From NCBI RefSeq assembly GCF_003003795.1, contig NZ_PVWK01000097.1, positions 62,001-126,000 on the forward strand: DNA of 64,000 nt, read 5' to 3'. This DNA is from Stenomitos frigidus ULC18 (GTDB lineage: Bacteria; Cyanobacteriota; Cyanobacteriia; Leptolyngbyales; Leptolyngbyaceae). Made by a program: the position numbers and the translations under genes. How positions within the stretch are numbered: the stretch's first letter is position 1; each line of letters begins with the position of its first letter. Under the pieces are notes generated by a model. The model did no database searches. It was given only the letters and a program-made list of their open reading frames with translations, and was not told the origin of the DNA. Positions 1-10,059 of this stretch are shown one piece after another.

Positions 1-1
1 T

Positions 2-3000
2 GGCAAGTTTATCCGCGTTCAAGAAATCGAAGCAACGCAACGACAGGCAGAGCAAGAAGTGCGTCTGCTCCTGACTCTAACCCAACAGATTGCGGCGGCC
101 TCTGACTTTAACCAGGCGCTTGAAATCGCTTTACGGACTCTCTGTGCCGCAACGGGTTGGATTTATGGCGAAGTCTGGCTCCCCAATGCAGATGGCTCTG
201 TTTTGGAATGTAGTCCGATCTGGCATTGCAATCGGAATCATAAAACGCCCGCAGCGATCGCGCTCGTCGAACAATTTCGCCAGAAGATTGCGAGAACAAC
301 GTTGCAGTCGGGTCAGGGCAGTGCAGGACGTATCTGGCAAAGCCAGAAAGCAGAATGGATGCCGGATATTGAACGTTTTCTCAGAGATTCGCCCACGTCT
401 ACCCACTCTAATGATCGACGGTTGTCCTCCAATACGTTTGGGTTGAATGTCCATTTTGGTGTTCCCATCATGGTGGCGGGCGATCGCGGTGTAGCTAGTC
501 ACCTCAAGCAAGCGGAGCCGTTCCAGACTTCTGCTGACACATCTCAACCAAGCGTGGTGGCAATCCTGGTCTTCTTTATTGCGCAGTCCTCACCACAGGA
601 TGAGCGGCTGACCCAACTTGTTTCAGCCGTAGCAGCCCAACTAGGCATTATTTTGGCTCAGAAACAAGCCGAAGCCGAACTGCAAGCAGTCTTTAGAGCC
701 ATGACCGATGTCGTGGTTGCCAGGAATGCGAATGGACGCTGCCTCAAAATCGCCCCAACCAGCCCCAACCTGGTGAAGCCAGCCGGTGAAATGGTTGGTA
801 AAACGCTGCACGAAACCTTCCCGCCTGCGATCGCGGATCTGATCCTTAATGGCATTCGCACCAGTCTGGCAACGAACCAGACGATAGAACTGGAGTACAA
901 CGTCTCCATTCAGCAGCGAGAGGTGTGCCTGTCAGCACGCATTTCCCCGCTATCAGAGAAAGCGGTCATTCTGGTCGCACGCGATATTACAGAGCGCAAG
1001 CGTGTTGAAGGGGCACTGCAACAAAGTGAGGCTCAAAATCGGGCGTTTTTGGATGCCATTCCCGATCTGTTGCTGCGCGTGAATCGAGACGGCTATCACC
1101 TGGACTATATTCCGCCCAAAAACTTCAAAGATGTGTTTGGTCATTGCAATCGCTTGCATAAAACCATTTTTGAAACACTGCCGACTGAGCTCGCTCAGCA
1201 GCAAATGCAGTTTATCCAGGCAGCTCTAGCAACCGGTAAAACTCAGGTTTACGAACATCAGTTTGAGGACGTCGGCAACACCGTTTACGAGGAAGTGCGC
1301 ATCTCGGCCAGCGGAGAAGACGAAGCGTTAATGGTCATTCGGGATGTCACACAACGTAAGCAAACCGAAAATGCACTGCGAGAAAGCGAAGAACGCTTTC
1401 GTGCCATCTTTGAACAGGCAGCCGTTGGGATTGGTCTGGCAAATATGTCTGGTCAAATCATCCGAGTCAATAAAGGACTTTGTGATCTGTTGGGGTACAC
1501 ACAATCTGAATTAGTCGGTAAGACCTTTCAGGAGCTTACTCACCCAGATGACTGGCACCAAAGCTTAATCAGTATTCGTCGAGCCTTGGCAGGAGACGTT
1601 CAAACCTTCTCTCTAGAAAAGCGCTATGTCTGTAAGAGTGGTCAGTTGCAATGGGTGCATTTGACAGCGTCCTTAATGCGTGATATCAGCGGTGAACCCC
1701 AATATTTCATTGGCATTATTGAAGATATCCAGGAGCGCAAAGAAGCAGAGGAAGTTTTACAAAAGGCAAAAGAAGCGGCACTGAGAGAAGCGGCGCAAAG
1801 CGCAGATGCTAACCGCACCAAGAGTGAGTTTTTAGCCAACATGAGTCACGAATTGCGCACTCCACTCAACGCCATCTTAGGGTTTACACAACTGATGGTA
1901 CGAGACAGTTCACTGACTCAGACGGCTCATGAATACCTGCAAATTATTAGCCGTAGCGGCGAACATTTGCTTAACCTGATTAATGATGTTTTGGAAATGT
2001 CCAAGATTGAGGCAGGACAGGTTTTATTGCACCCCAGTTCTTTTGATCTATACGATCTGCTGCAAAATCTGGAAGAAATGCTGCAATTGAAAGCCGAATC
2101 CAAAGGGCTAGAGCTGATCTTCGACTGCGACTCCTCGATTCCTCGCTACATCCAAACAGACGAAGGCAAACTATGCCAGGTGCTCATTAATCTATTGGGT
2201 AATGCGATTAAGTTTACGCAACAGGGAGAGGTGACACTGCGCGTCAGGAATCAAGAGACAACTCAAAACGCTCTTCCCCACTCCTCGTTCCCCACTCCTC
2301 ACTCCCTACTCTTCGAGGTCGAAGATACCGGACCAGGTATTGCCTCACAGGAATGGGAACGTTTATTTGAGCCGTTTGTACAGTCAAGCAATGGGCAAAG
2401 CCATGAAGGCACGGGACTGGGCTTACCGATTAGCCGAAAGTTTGTGCAGTTAATGGGGGGAGACATTACCATTGACAGCGCCCTGAATCAGGGAACCAGG
2501 ATTCAGTTCGGTATTCAGGTGCAGTTGGCTCAACCGCATGATGTTCGGGTTCGACAGCCCCTGCGCAGGGCGATCGCTCTGGCTCCTGGGCAGGCTCCGT
2601 GCCGGATTCTGGTCGTAGACGATCACCCGGAGAGCCGTCAACTGCTCGTTCGCCTGCTGCAATCGCTGGGCTTTGAGGTGCAAGAAGCAGTCAATGGAGA
2701 AGCGGCGATCGCGTGCTGGCAAACCTGGCAACCACACCTCATCTGGATGGACATGCGCATGCCTGTGTTGAATGGCTTTGAAGCCACTAAGCGCATTCGG
2801 TCTGTAGAGACGTCGCCGGACACACCTTTACAGAGCACAATCATTATTGCTCTCACTGCGAGCGCTTTTGAAGAAGAGCGGGCAAAAGTTTTGGCAGCGG
2901 GGTGTAATGATTTTGTTCGCAAGCCGTTTCGAGAAGAAGTGATTTTGGAAAAAATTGCAAACCATTTGGACGTGCGGTATGTCTACGAGGACGGTGACGA

Positions 3001-3325
3001 GAGTAGAGATGGATCGGCCACGAATATTAGTAGAAAGGCGACTCAAGCATACGACACCCCTGAGTCCTATCCTCAAGGGCAGTCGCAACCCTACATCTCC
3101 CTACAACGGGAAAGCCAGGTACAGCCCTCATCTCTAAGTATCATGCCTGATGAGTGGAAACAACAGGTGCATCAAGCGGCCATCTTGGGCTCGGATCGAC
3201 AACTACTAGAATTGATCGAGCAAATTCCCGAAACCCACACCTCACTGGCAAATACGCTCACCAAATGGGTTCGCAACTTTCAGTTCGATCAACTCCTCAC
3301 CCTTACTCAGCCTGAGCTCAGATGA
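2..3325 (+). CDS. Hybrid sensor histidine kinase (GAF-PAS-PAS-PAS-HisKA-HATPase-REC), 5' end outside window
   Basis: The reading frame is open from base 2 and runs straight into the GTG at 59, so the true start lies upstream and this is a 3' fragment of at least 1107 codons. Counting from the GTG, a GAF domain covers about residues 1-205, three PAS domains follow to about 560, then HisKA with the SHELRTP box (His codon at 1847), a HATPase with N box and EDTGPG/GTGLGL boxes, and a receiver with LIWMDMRMP (Asp codon at 2750). The last 60 residues, from the ATG at 3143, are a helical module shared with four downstream proteins. By family it should autophosphorylate and relay to its own receiver. 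The signal is unknown. The stop overlaps the next start by 4 bp (ATGA), suggesting translational coupling. Confidence 0.95.
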   Translation, partial: GKFIRVQEIEATQRQAEQEVRLLLTLTQQIAAASDFNQALEIALRTLCAATGWIYGEVWLPNADGSVLECSPIWHCNRNHKTPAAIALVEQFRQKIARTTLQSGQGSAGRIWQSQKAEWMPDIERFLRDSPTSTHSNDRRLSSNTFGLNVHFGVPIMVAGDRGVASHLKQAEPFQTSADTSQPSVVAILVFFIAQSSPQDERLTQLVSAVAAQLGIILAQKQAEAELQAVFRAMTDVVVARNANGRCLKIAPTSPNLVKPAGEMVGKTLHETFPPAIADLILNGIRTSLATNQTIELEYNVSIQQREVCLSARISPLSEKAVILVARDITERKRVEGALQQSEAQNRAFLDAIPDLLLRVNRDGYHLDYIPPKNFKDVFGHCNRLHKTIFETLPTELAQQQMQFIQAALATGKTQVYEHQFEDVGNTVYEEVRISASGEDEALMVIRDVTQRKQTENALRESEERFRAIFEQAAVGIGLANMSGQIIRVNKGLCDLLGYTQSELVGKTFQELTHPDDWHQSLISIRRALAGDVQTFSLEKRYVCKSGQLQWVHLTASLMRDISGEPQYFIGIIEDIQERKEAEEVLQKAKEAALREAAQSADANRTKSEFLANMSHELRTPLNAILGFTQLMVRDSSLTQTAHEYLQIISRSGEHLLNLINDVLEMSKIEAGQVLLHPSSFDLYDLLQNLEEMLQLKAESKGLELIFDCDSSIPRYIQTDEGKLCQVLINLLGNAIKFTQQGEVTLRVRNQETTQNALPHSSFPTPHSLLFEVEDTGPGIASQEWERLFEPFVQSSNGQSHEGTGLGLPISRKFVQLMGGDITIDSALNQGTRIQFGIQVQLAQPHDVRVRQPLRRAIALAPGQAPCRILVVDDHPESRQLLVRLLQSLGFEVQEAVNGEAAIACWQTWQPHLIWMDMRMPVLNGFEATKRIRSVETSPDTPLQSTIIIALTASAFEEERAKVLAAGCNDFVRKPFREEVILEKIANHLDVRYVYEDGDESRDGSATNISRKATQAYDTPESYPQGQSQPYISLQRESQVQPSSLSIMPDEWKQQVHQAAILGSDRQLLELIEQIPETHTSLANTLTKWVRNFQFDQLLTLTQPELR
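2275..2311 (+). repeat. Heptamer-like CT-rich repeat inside kinase ATPase domain
   Basis: A degenerate run of 7-nt units related to CCCACTC/CTCACTC lies in the coding sequence between the N box and the EDTGPG box. It encodes a Pro/Ser/His-rich loop. It keeps the reading frame, and the three sibling kinases have different inserts at the same structural position. Confidence 0.6.
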
Positions 3326-4905
3326 ATCTCGACTCAACAGACATCATTAAAGGAACCATTCTGGTTGTTGATGATTCACCAGACAATCTGCGTGCCATGT
3401 CAATGACCTTAACCAAACGTGGTTATAGGGTTCGCTGTGCCACTAATGGCGAGACAGCCTTGGTTAGCATCGACAATTGTCTACCTGATCTCATTTTGCT
3501 CGATATTCGCATGCCCATTATGAATGGGTATGAAGTTTGTCAGCACTTAAAAGCCAATGCTGCAACAAAACACATTCCCATTATTTTTTTAAGTGCAGCG
3601 GATGATGTCGAGGGTAAGGTAAAAGCCTTTGCGATCGGCGGCGTTGATTACATCACCAAACCGTTTCAGACTGAAGAAGTTTTAGCTCGAATTGCCAACC
3701 AACTAACGATTCAACAACTACAGCAGCAACTGACTGAGCGCAACCAACGCTTACAGCAAGAGATTAAAGAACATAAGCAAACGATGGGAGCGCTGCAAGA
3801 TGCCGTAGAAGCGGCAGAAGCCGCGAATGAGGTGAAAAGCAAATTTCTGGCAACCATGAGCCATGAACTACGCACCCCCTTGAATGCCATCCTGGGTTTT
3901 GCTGAACTGATGATGAGCCAGTCCTCCCTCTCTGCGGAGCATCAGGATTATTTAGCCAGCATTAGTCAGAGTGGACAACACCTGCTTAAATTGCTCAATC
4001 ATCTTCTGGCAGTGACTAGCGCTGAAGCCAGTAACATTTCACTGCATCAGCGGGATTTTGATTTGCATCACTTACTCAAGATGATGGCCTCAATTTTGGA
4101 GCAAAAGGCAACTGAGAAAGGATTGGAGCTGCTGATTGAATGTGCTCCAGCCGTACCTCAACACATTCATGCCGATGAAAACAAGCTCCGCCAGGTGTTA
4201 ATGAACCTGCTAGAAAACGCCATTCAGTTTACACAACGGGGAACCGTATCGCTGCGAGTGAAGGTTGAGGGTGAGAGGACGCGGCAGCAGGACAGTGAGA
4301 GAAGCAATGAAACCCTCTCTCCCCAGAGCTCTATCGCCTCTTCTAATCTGTCTATTCCCCTGATTTTTGAGATCGAAGACACTGGAACAGGGATTGCTTT
4401 CCACGAAATCAACCATTTATTTCAGATGTTCTCACAGACCGAGACGGGGCAACGTTCTAAGCGAGGACTGGGGTTAGGGTTGTTTGGCAGCCGTCAGTTT
4501 ATACAAGTGATGGGTGGAGATATCACGATCGCCAGTACGCCTGGACAAAAAACGATGGTGCGGTTTTATATTCTTGTGCACCCAGTTGAGTTCGATTTGA
4601 TGCAACCCTCGGTTCAAGCGGGCGATCGTGCTACTGCTTTCCCCATTCAGGCTCTTGCTGAGCCGTCGCTCAACGATACCGAAGCATGGCTGCTGGAAGC
4701 AATGCGAATGGCGATGCCTGCCGATTGGCTAGCACACCTTCATCAAGCGGCGATCAAAGGGTTTGACCACCAAATTTCCCGGCTGATCCAGCGGCTTCCA
4801 CCAGCCCATGAGCCTCTTGCCAGAGCACTCACCGATTGGAACCAAAATTTTCAATTCGATCGGATTGTGACAATTACCCAGCAACTTTTGGAACGAACCC
4901 CGTGA
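3322..4905 (+). CDS. Response regulator-histidine kinase (REC-coiled coil-HisKA-HATPase)
   Basis: The 527-aa protein begins with a receiver domain (about residues 12-130; phospho-acceptor D61 in LILLDIRMP, K in ITKPF). A glutamine-rich coiled coil follows, then HisKA with SHELRTP (H181) and a HATPase domain with LRQVLMNLLENA, EDTGTGI and GLGLG boxes. There is no membrane segment, so it is cytoplasmic. The region after the phospho-His helix (LNHLLAVTSAEAS) departs from the INDVLEMSKIEAG form of its neighbours. Residues 465-527 are the C-terminal module common to this cluster. The start overlaps the upstream stop by ATGA, and the next gene begins 9 bp after its stop. The REC-first architecture suggests it receives phosphate from another kinase before signalling; that is inference. 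Confidence 0.94.
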   Translation: MNLDSTDIIKGTILVVDDSPDNLRAMSMTLTKRGYRVRCATNGETALVSIDNCLPDLILLDIRMPIMNGYEVCQHLKANAATKHIPIIFLSAADDVEGKVKAFAIGGVDYITKPFQTEEVLARIANQLTIQQLQQQLTERNQRLQQEIKEHKQTMGALQDAVEAAEAANEVKSKFLATMSHELRTPLNAILGFAELMMSQSSLSAEHQDYLASISQSGQHLLKLLNHLLAVTSAEASNISLHQRDFDLHHLLKMMASILEQKATEKGLELLIECAPAVPQHIHADENKLRQVLMNLLENAIQFTQRGTVSLRVKVEGERTRQQDSERSNETLSPQSSIASSNLSIPLIFEIEDTGTGIAFHEINHLFQMFSQTETGQRSKRGLGLGLFGSRQFIQVMGGDITIASTPGQKTMVRFYILVHPVEFDLMQPSVQAGDRATAFPIQALAEPSLNDTEAWLLEAMRMAMPADWLAHLHQAAIKGFDHQISRLIQRLPPAHEPLARALTDWNQNFQFDRIVTITQQLLERTP

Positions 4906-4914
4906 TTTAACGCC

Positions 4915-7900
4915 ATGACTACTTTGCTCGACAGTGCCATCAAACGTCACCCTCCCACGATCGCAGCGCATGCGTTTGTGCAGGAGGCGATCGTGGTACT
5001 GAACCAAGCAAACGACTCTTGCCTTCTGGTAGTTGACGCAGCGTCGTCTCGATTGATTGGCTTGTTTAACGAGCGAGATGTTGTGCAGCTCATGGCATCT
5101 AGTGCGGACGTGTCTACCCGACCTCTATCAGCCGTCGTAACCGCTCAGTGCCTGGCATTGAACGAAGCGGATCTCCAAGGGATTGATGCGATCGTGGCTC
5201 TGTTTGAGCAGCAGCAACTTTGTGCCTTACCGATTGTGAATGATCAAGGGCAACCGACGGGTCTTATTACCACCAGCAGTTTGTTACAGGCACTTAGTCT
5301 GAGAGCGCAGGACAGTCACAAAGAGATTGGCAATCGCCAGTCGCTTGAAATCAGTCACCAAGAGGCGGAAATAGCGCTGCGAAGGCAATTGAAACATACG
5401 CATTTGTTTCAAAAACTGACGGACGCAATTCACGCACAGTGCGGTTCTCAACGGATTTTTGAGACAACGGTGACTCAGCTTGGGCAGGTCTTTGGCATCA
5501 GTCAGTGCCATCTTTTAACCTACACAACCGCACCAACCTTCCGACTGGCTGTTGCCGCTGAGTATGCTGCCTTAGAGTCTCCGATGCCGATCGATGAGCT
5601 TCTGCTGACCGAAAATCCTTATGTGCTTCAGATCCTGGCACAGGATCATGCCATTGCTTCCCCCAATGTCTATGCCAATGCGTTGCTACAGCCCATGGAG
5701 CCACTGTGTCAGCGCCTCGGTTTAAAATCAACGCTGGCAGTGCGAACCTCATATCAAGGACAACCGAATGGCATCCTGACGTTACATCAGTGCGATCGCT
5801 TTCGACACTGGACACAGCGAGAAGTGCAATTAATCGAAGCGATCGCGGCTCAAGTTGGCATGGTCTTAGCCCAGATCGATCTGCTGGAGCAGGAGCAACA
5901 GCAACGGCAAGCGATCGAGCAACAAAACCTGATTTTGCAGCAAGAGATTCGTGAACGACAAGCCGCATTGCTTCATCTTCGGCAAGCAGAGGAGCGCTGG
6001 CAATTAGTTGTTCAGGCAAGCAATGACGGCATCTTCGATATCGATCTAACAACCGAGAATGTTTTTTACTCTGAGCAGTTTAAGCAAATACTGGGATACT
6101 CGAAGGATGAATTTTCGGATACCACCAGCCAATGGCGCGATCGCATACACCCTTATGATCGTGATCGCGTTATCGCTACAAAAGAGGCCTATCTCAGGCG
6201 AGAGATCCCGCAGTTGGCTCACGAGTATCGGCTTCGCTGCAAAGATGGTACTTACAAATGGATTTTCGATCGAGCGATCGGAGTCTGGGACGAATCTGGA
6301 ACCCCAGTGAGGCTTTTAGGGGGCAGTACTGATATCAGCGATCGCAAACAGTTGGAATTAGCCTTAAAACAGTCTGAAGCCAAGCTCAGTCATGTGCTGA
6401 ATAGCGCCAATGCCGCGATCGCTTCCATTCGAGTGTTTGGCACCCATACCTGGGAGGTGGAATATCGCTCGGTTGGGTATGAGAGAATCTTTGGCTTCCC
6501 TCTGGAACGATTTGTCGCCGACCCCAAGTTCTGGGCATCACAAGTGGTTTCAGATGATCTCAAGCAATATCAAGCACAACTCGTTGAAGACATTTTTGCT
6601 GGGCGCTCCGGTGTGGTGGAATATCGGTTTTATCACAGTGATGGCACGATTCATTGGATTTCTGAAATTTATACGCCCCAATGGGATGCCGCTGCAAATT
6701 GTTGGATTGTCACAACGGTTGATACCAACATTAGCGATCGTAAACGGATCGAAGAAACTCTGATACGGCAGCAAGAATTTCTCCGCTACGTGATTGATAC
6801 GCCACCCAATCTTATTTTCGCCAAGGATTGGAACGGCAACTTTGTGTTAGCCAACCAGGCAGTAGCAGAAATTTATGGCACAACCGTTGAAGACCTGATC
6901 GGCAAAAATGATGCTGATTTCAACCCTGACCAGGCTGAAGTTGAGCATTTTCTGCAAGACGATCGTGAAGTCATCAGCACGCGCCAACCCAAGCTCATTG
7001 AAGAAACAGTGACGTCTGCAGCCGGTGTAAGTCAATGCTTCCAGACGATTAAAAAGCCGATTACGTCGATCGATGGTCTCTCTACGTTAGTGCTTGGAGT
7101 GGCTACCGATATCACCGATCGCAAGCAAATGGAGCAAGCTCTGCGATTAATTGTTGAGGGCACCTCAGCTCAAATAGGGCATGATTTTTTCCATTCCCTC
7201 GTGTATCACTTGGCTGAAGTGTTGCAAGTTTCCTATGCCTCTATCGCCGAGTTAACCAAACCAGGAAAAAGCAAAGCACAGACGCTTGCTTTTTGGCAAG
7301 GGCATGAGTTGGGTGAAAATTTTGCCTATGATCTGGCTGGAACTCCCTGCGAACAAGTTTTAGCCGGAGCGGTTGTTTACTACCAAGATTCAATTCAGAC
7401 GCATTTTCCACAGGATCACTATCTGGTAGACCTGGGCGTAGAAAGCTATTTCGGCATCCCATTAAATGACTCACTGGGAAATGTCATCGGGCATATATCA
7501 GTAATGAATAGCAAGCCTTTACCTCAAAATCAAATTTTTGAGCAAATTCTGCGCATTTTTGCCGCAAGAGCCGGAGCCGAGTTAGAACGTCAACAAGCAG
7601 AAGATCTTTCATCAGCTTTGCTTGCCCAAACCCAACAGCAGTCGATCGAGCTTGAGAAAGCCAGAGATGCGGCTGAGTCAGCCAATCGCGCCAAAAGCAA
7701 CTTTTTGGCAAACATGAGTCATGAGTTGCGGACTCCACTCAATGCCATCTTAGGGTTCACTCAGATCATGAGCCACGATCGGCTGCTCAGCCTCGAAAAC
7801 CGGGAGTATGTCAATATCATCAATCGCAGCGGACAGCATTTACTGTCACTCATCAACGATGTGCTAGAGATGTCTAAGATTGAAGCCGGCAGGCTCAAAC

Positions 7901-9183
7901 TCTACGCTACTTGCTTCGATCTCTATCACCTGCTGGATACTCTTTACGAGATGCTCCATCTCAAAGCCAGTGACAAGCACATACTGCTTCGGTTTGATCG
8001 CTCCCACAACCTCCCGCAATACATCACCACTGATGAAGGAAAACTGCGTCAGGTTTTACTCAATCTGTTAGATAACGCGATTAAGTTTACGCAGAAAGGT
8101 AGTGTGACACTGCGAGTAGGCGTCGAGCGGGAGCCTGCGAGTATCGGAGAGCGGGAGAGCGTCGGCGAGAACCCCTCATCCTCTCATCTCTTCTTTGCGG
8201 TCGAAGATACCGGACCTGGCCTTGCACCCAGCGAATTGCAACGCTTGTTCACTCCTTTTGTGCAAACCCTCACGGGGCAGCAGTCTTCTGAGGGCACAGG
8301 CTTAGGGTTAGCCATTAGCCAGAAGTTTGTTCAGTTGATGGGGGGAACGATTAGCGTTGAGAGTGTGGTGGGTCAAGGCAGCCATTTTTGCTTTGCTATT
8401 CAGGTTTGTCCGGCTCAAGGAGCGCCGCCATCGGCACCCTACTTAGCACAACGAGTGATTGGGTTAGCCCCCGATTGCCCCCCCTATCGCGTGCTGATTG
8501 TCGAAGACCTCTGGGAGAACCAACAGATTTTAGAAAAACTGCTGAAACCTGCGGGCTTTGATGTGCTGGTTGCGAATAATGGACAGGAAGGCGTCCTTCT
8601 CTGGGAACACTGGCACCCTCATGTGATTTTGATGGACATGCGCATGCCGGTGCTGAATGGGTATGAGGCAACTCAGCAGATCCGCGCGAAAGAGTCATTG
8701 GTGAAGCGATCGGCTGGAGATGCCGCTGCGATTTATGATGAGCCCTTGACAAAAATCATTGCTGTAACTAGCAGTGCCTTTGACGAGGAACGCTCTGCGA
8801 TTTTGGCGATGGGATGTGATGACTTTATTAGTAAACCGTTTCGCGAAGAGGTGGTTTTTGCTAAGTTAGCGCAGCATTTGGGTGTGCAATATCTCTACGA
8901 AACCAAAGATACCGTTGGGATGGAGGCCCAAGGTGCCTATTCATCCTTGCCTGGTGCCTTTGACAGCGGTGCAGTCTTAGATGCTTCATCCTTTGATGAC
9001 ATGCCTGATGATTGGATTATGGCGTTGCATAAGGCAGCCATTTTGGGCAAAGATCGCCAAATGTTGAAGTTGATTGAGCAATTGCCAAGTACGCATGTAA
9101 GGCTGGTTCAGGCACTGCAGGCATTAGTTAACAACTTCCATTTTGAAGCGATCGTCGAACTGACCACGCCAATTCAGCGATAA
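4915..9183 (+). CDS. Hybrid sensor histidine kinase (CBS pair-GAF-PAS x3-GAF-HisKA-HATPase-REC)
   Basis: The 1422-aa soluble protein opens with a CBS pair (about residues 1-125), which in other proteins binds adenine nucleotides. A GAF domain (about 155-325), three PAS/PAC units (starting near 362, 492 and 622) and a second GAF (about 745-895) follow. HisKA carries SHELRTP (H936). The HATPase has LRQVLLNLLDNA, EDTGPGL and GTGLGL boxes. The receiver has D1241 in VILMDMRMP. The last 60 residues (from 1363) are the shared C-terminal module. It lies 9 bp after the previous gene and 12 bp before the fecR-like gene, so co-transcription is likely. The sensory ligands cannot be read from sequence. 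Confidence 0.95.
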   Translation: MTTLLDSAIKRHPPTIAAHAFVQEAIVVLNQANDSCLLVVDAASSRLIGLFNERDVVQLMASSADVSTRPLSAVVTAQCLALNEADLQGIDAIVALFEQQQLCALPIVNDQGQPTGLITTSSLLQALSLRAQDSHKEIGNRQSLEISHQEAEIALRRQLKHTHLFQKLTDAIHAQCGSQRIFETTVTQLGQVFGISQCHLLTYTTAPTFRLAVAAEYAALESPMPIDELLLTENPYVLQILAQDHAIASPNVYANALLQPMEPLCQRLGLKSTLAVRTSYQGQPNGILTLHQCDRFRHWTQREVQLIEAIAAQVGMVLAQIDLLEQEQQQRQAIEQQNLILQQEIRERQAALLHLRQAEERWQLVVQASNDGIFDIDLTTENVFYSEQFKQILGYSKDEFSDTTSQWRDRIHPYDRDRVIATKEAYLRREIPQLAHEYRLRCKDGTYKWIFDRAIGVWDESGTPVRLLGGSTDISDRKQLELALKQSEAKLSHVLNSANAAIASIRVFGTHTWEVEYRSVGYERIFGFPLERFVADPKFWASQVVSDDLKQYQAQLVEDIFAGRSGVVEYRFYHSDGTIHWISEIYTPQWDAAANCWIVTTVDTNISDRKRIEETLIRQQEFLRYVIDTPPNLIFAKDWNGNFVLANQAVAEIYGTTVEDLIGKNDADFNPDQAEVEHFLQDDREVISTRQPKLIEETVTSAAGVSQCFQTIKKPITSIDGLSTLVLGVATDITDRKQMEQALRLIVEGTSAQIGHDFFHSLVYHLAEVLQVSYASIAELTKPGKSKAQTLAFWQGHELGENFAYDLAGTPCEQVLAGAVVYYQDSIQTHFPQDHYLVDLGVESYFGIPLNDSLGNVIGHISVMNSKPLPQNQIFEQILRIFAARAGAELERQQAEDLSSALLAQTQQQSIELEKARDAAESANRAKSNFLANMSHELRTPLNAILGFTQIMSHDRLLSLENREYVNIINRSGQHLLSLINDVLEMSKIEAGRLKLYATCFDLYHLLDTLYEMLHLKASDKHILLRFDRSHNLPQYITTDEGKLRQVLLNLLDNAIKFTQKGSVTLRVGVEREPASIGERESVGENPSSSHLFFAVEDTGPGLAPSELQRLFTPFVQTLTGQQSSEGTGLGLAISQKFVQLMGGTISVESVVGQGSHFCFAIQVCPAQGAPPSAPYLAQRVIGLAPDCPPYRVLIVEDLWENQQILEKLLKPAGFDVLVANNGQEGVLLWEHWHPHVILMDMRMPVLNGYEATQQIRAKESLVKRSAGDAAAIYDEPLTKIIAVTSSAFDEERSAILAMGCDDFISKPFREEVVFAKLAQHLGVQYLYETKDTVGMEAQGAYSSLPGAFDSGAVLDASSFDDMPDDWIMALHKAAILGKDRQMLKLIEQLPSTHVRLVQALQALVNNFHFEAIVELTTPIQR

Positions 9184-9195
9184 ACACTCCGCAAA

Positions 9196-10059
9196 ATGCA
9201 GCTAAATCTATTTTTGCCACGTCACGTTCTACTAATCACTACGGCTACTCTCTTGCTGCTGGTGCTTTTCGAGCTTGCAGAAGCCCTCCCCCGTCCAGTG
9301 ACTGTGCGGATTAATCGCTGGTTGGCAATACGACAAAATTGGGGGCAGGTGACCTATCAGCAGCAGGGAAACTCGCGCACCGTAAAGCAGGGCGATCGCT
9401 TGCAAGCCGTTGGCGACGGGGTTACTACTGGAAAGCGTTCAGGCACCACCTTGGAGGTCGATACAGGTATTGGTTTTATCCAGGTGACAGAAAACACAAA
9501 GCTCAAGGTGCGATCGCTAGGAATCGCCTCGGATAATGGACGGATGACGGCGCTTGAGGTGCCGTATGGACAGGTTCGTCTACAGCTGCGGCGGTTTAAT
9601 CACAGAGGGTCTTACCTGAAGATCCAAACGCCTGCGGGGGTGAGTGCCGTTCGCGGCACGGTCTTTGGCATGAGTGTACAGCCCAACGGCAAAACCGGGT
9701 TGGCAACGTTGAGCGGCGGCGTGGCGACCACTGCTCAAGGCAAAACGGTTTTAGTGCCCGCTGGCTTTCAGAACCTGACGCTTCCAGGCGAAACCCCTTC
9801 TCCTGCTGTGCCGCTTCGGGATGACACGACGTTGAACTACAAGGTGGAACGACAAATTAAAGCGAGCCTTCGAAGCCTTCGCATTCAGGGACAGGTCGAT
9901 GCGGTGAATAGTGTTTTCGTTGGCGATACACCCCAAGCGACTGACCGGCATGGACGCTTTAGTCTTTTGCTTCCGGCCGCTTCTGTGCAGACACTTCAAG
10001 TGACGGTGCTTACACCCTTGGGACGGCGACAGGTTCACGAACTGTCTATTCGATTATGA
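9196..10059 (+). CDS. FecR-domain exported/anchored protein
   Basis: The 287-aa protein has an N-terminal hydrophobic segment (residues 9-31) that would act as signal peptide or anchor, so the rest should be periplasmic. Residues about 60-165 form a FecR domain: a GDRLQAVGDGVTTG start, a W-free beta-rich core and the TPAGVSAVRGTVFGM motif typical of the family. The C-terminal third is beta-rich with no recognised domain. FecR-domain proteins are frequently encoded next to CHASE2 proteins in bacteria. Here the stop overlaps the start of a CHASE2 kinase by ATGA, which supports a shared envelope-sensing role. That partnership is inference. No iron-uptake genes are nearby, so a true FecR role is unlikely. 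Confidence 0.9.
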   Translation: MQLNLFLPRHVLLITTATLLLLVLFELAEALPRPVTVRINRWLAIRQNWGQVTYQQQGNSRTVKQGDRLQAVGDGVTTGKRSGTTLEVDTGIGFIQVTENTKLKVRSLGIASDNGRMTALEVPYGQVRLQLRRFNHRGSYLKIQTPAGVSAVRGTVFGMSVQPNGKTGLATLSGGVATTAQGKTVLVPAGFQNLTLPGETPSPAVPLRDDTTLNYKVERQIKASLRSLRIQGQVDAVNSVFVGDTPQATDRHGRFSLLLPAASVQTLQVTVLTPLGRRQVHELSIRL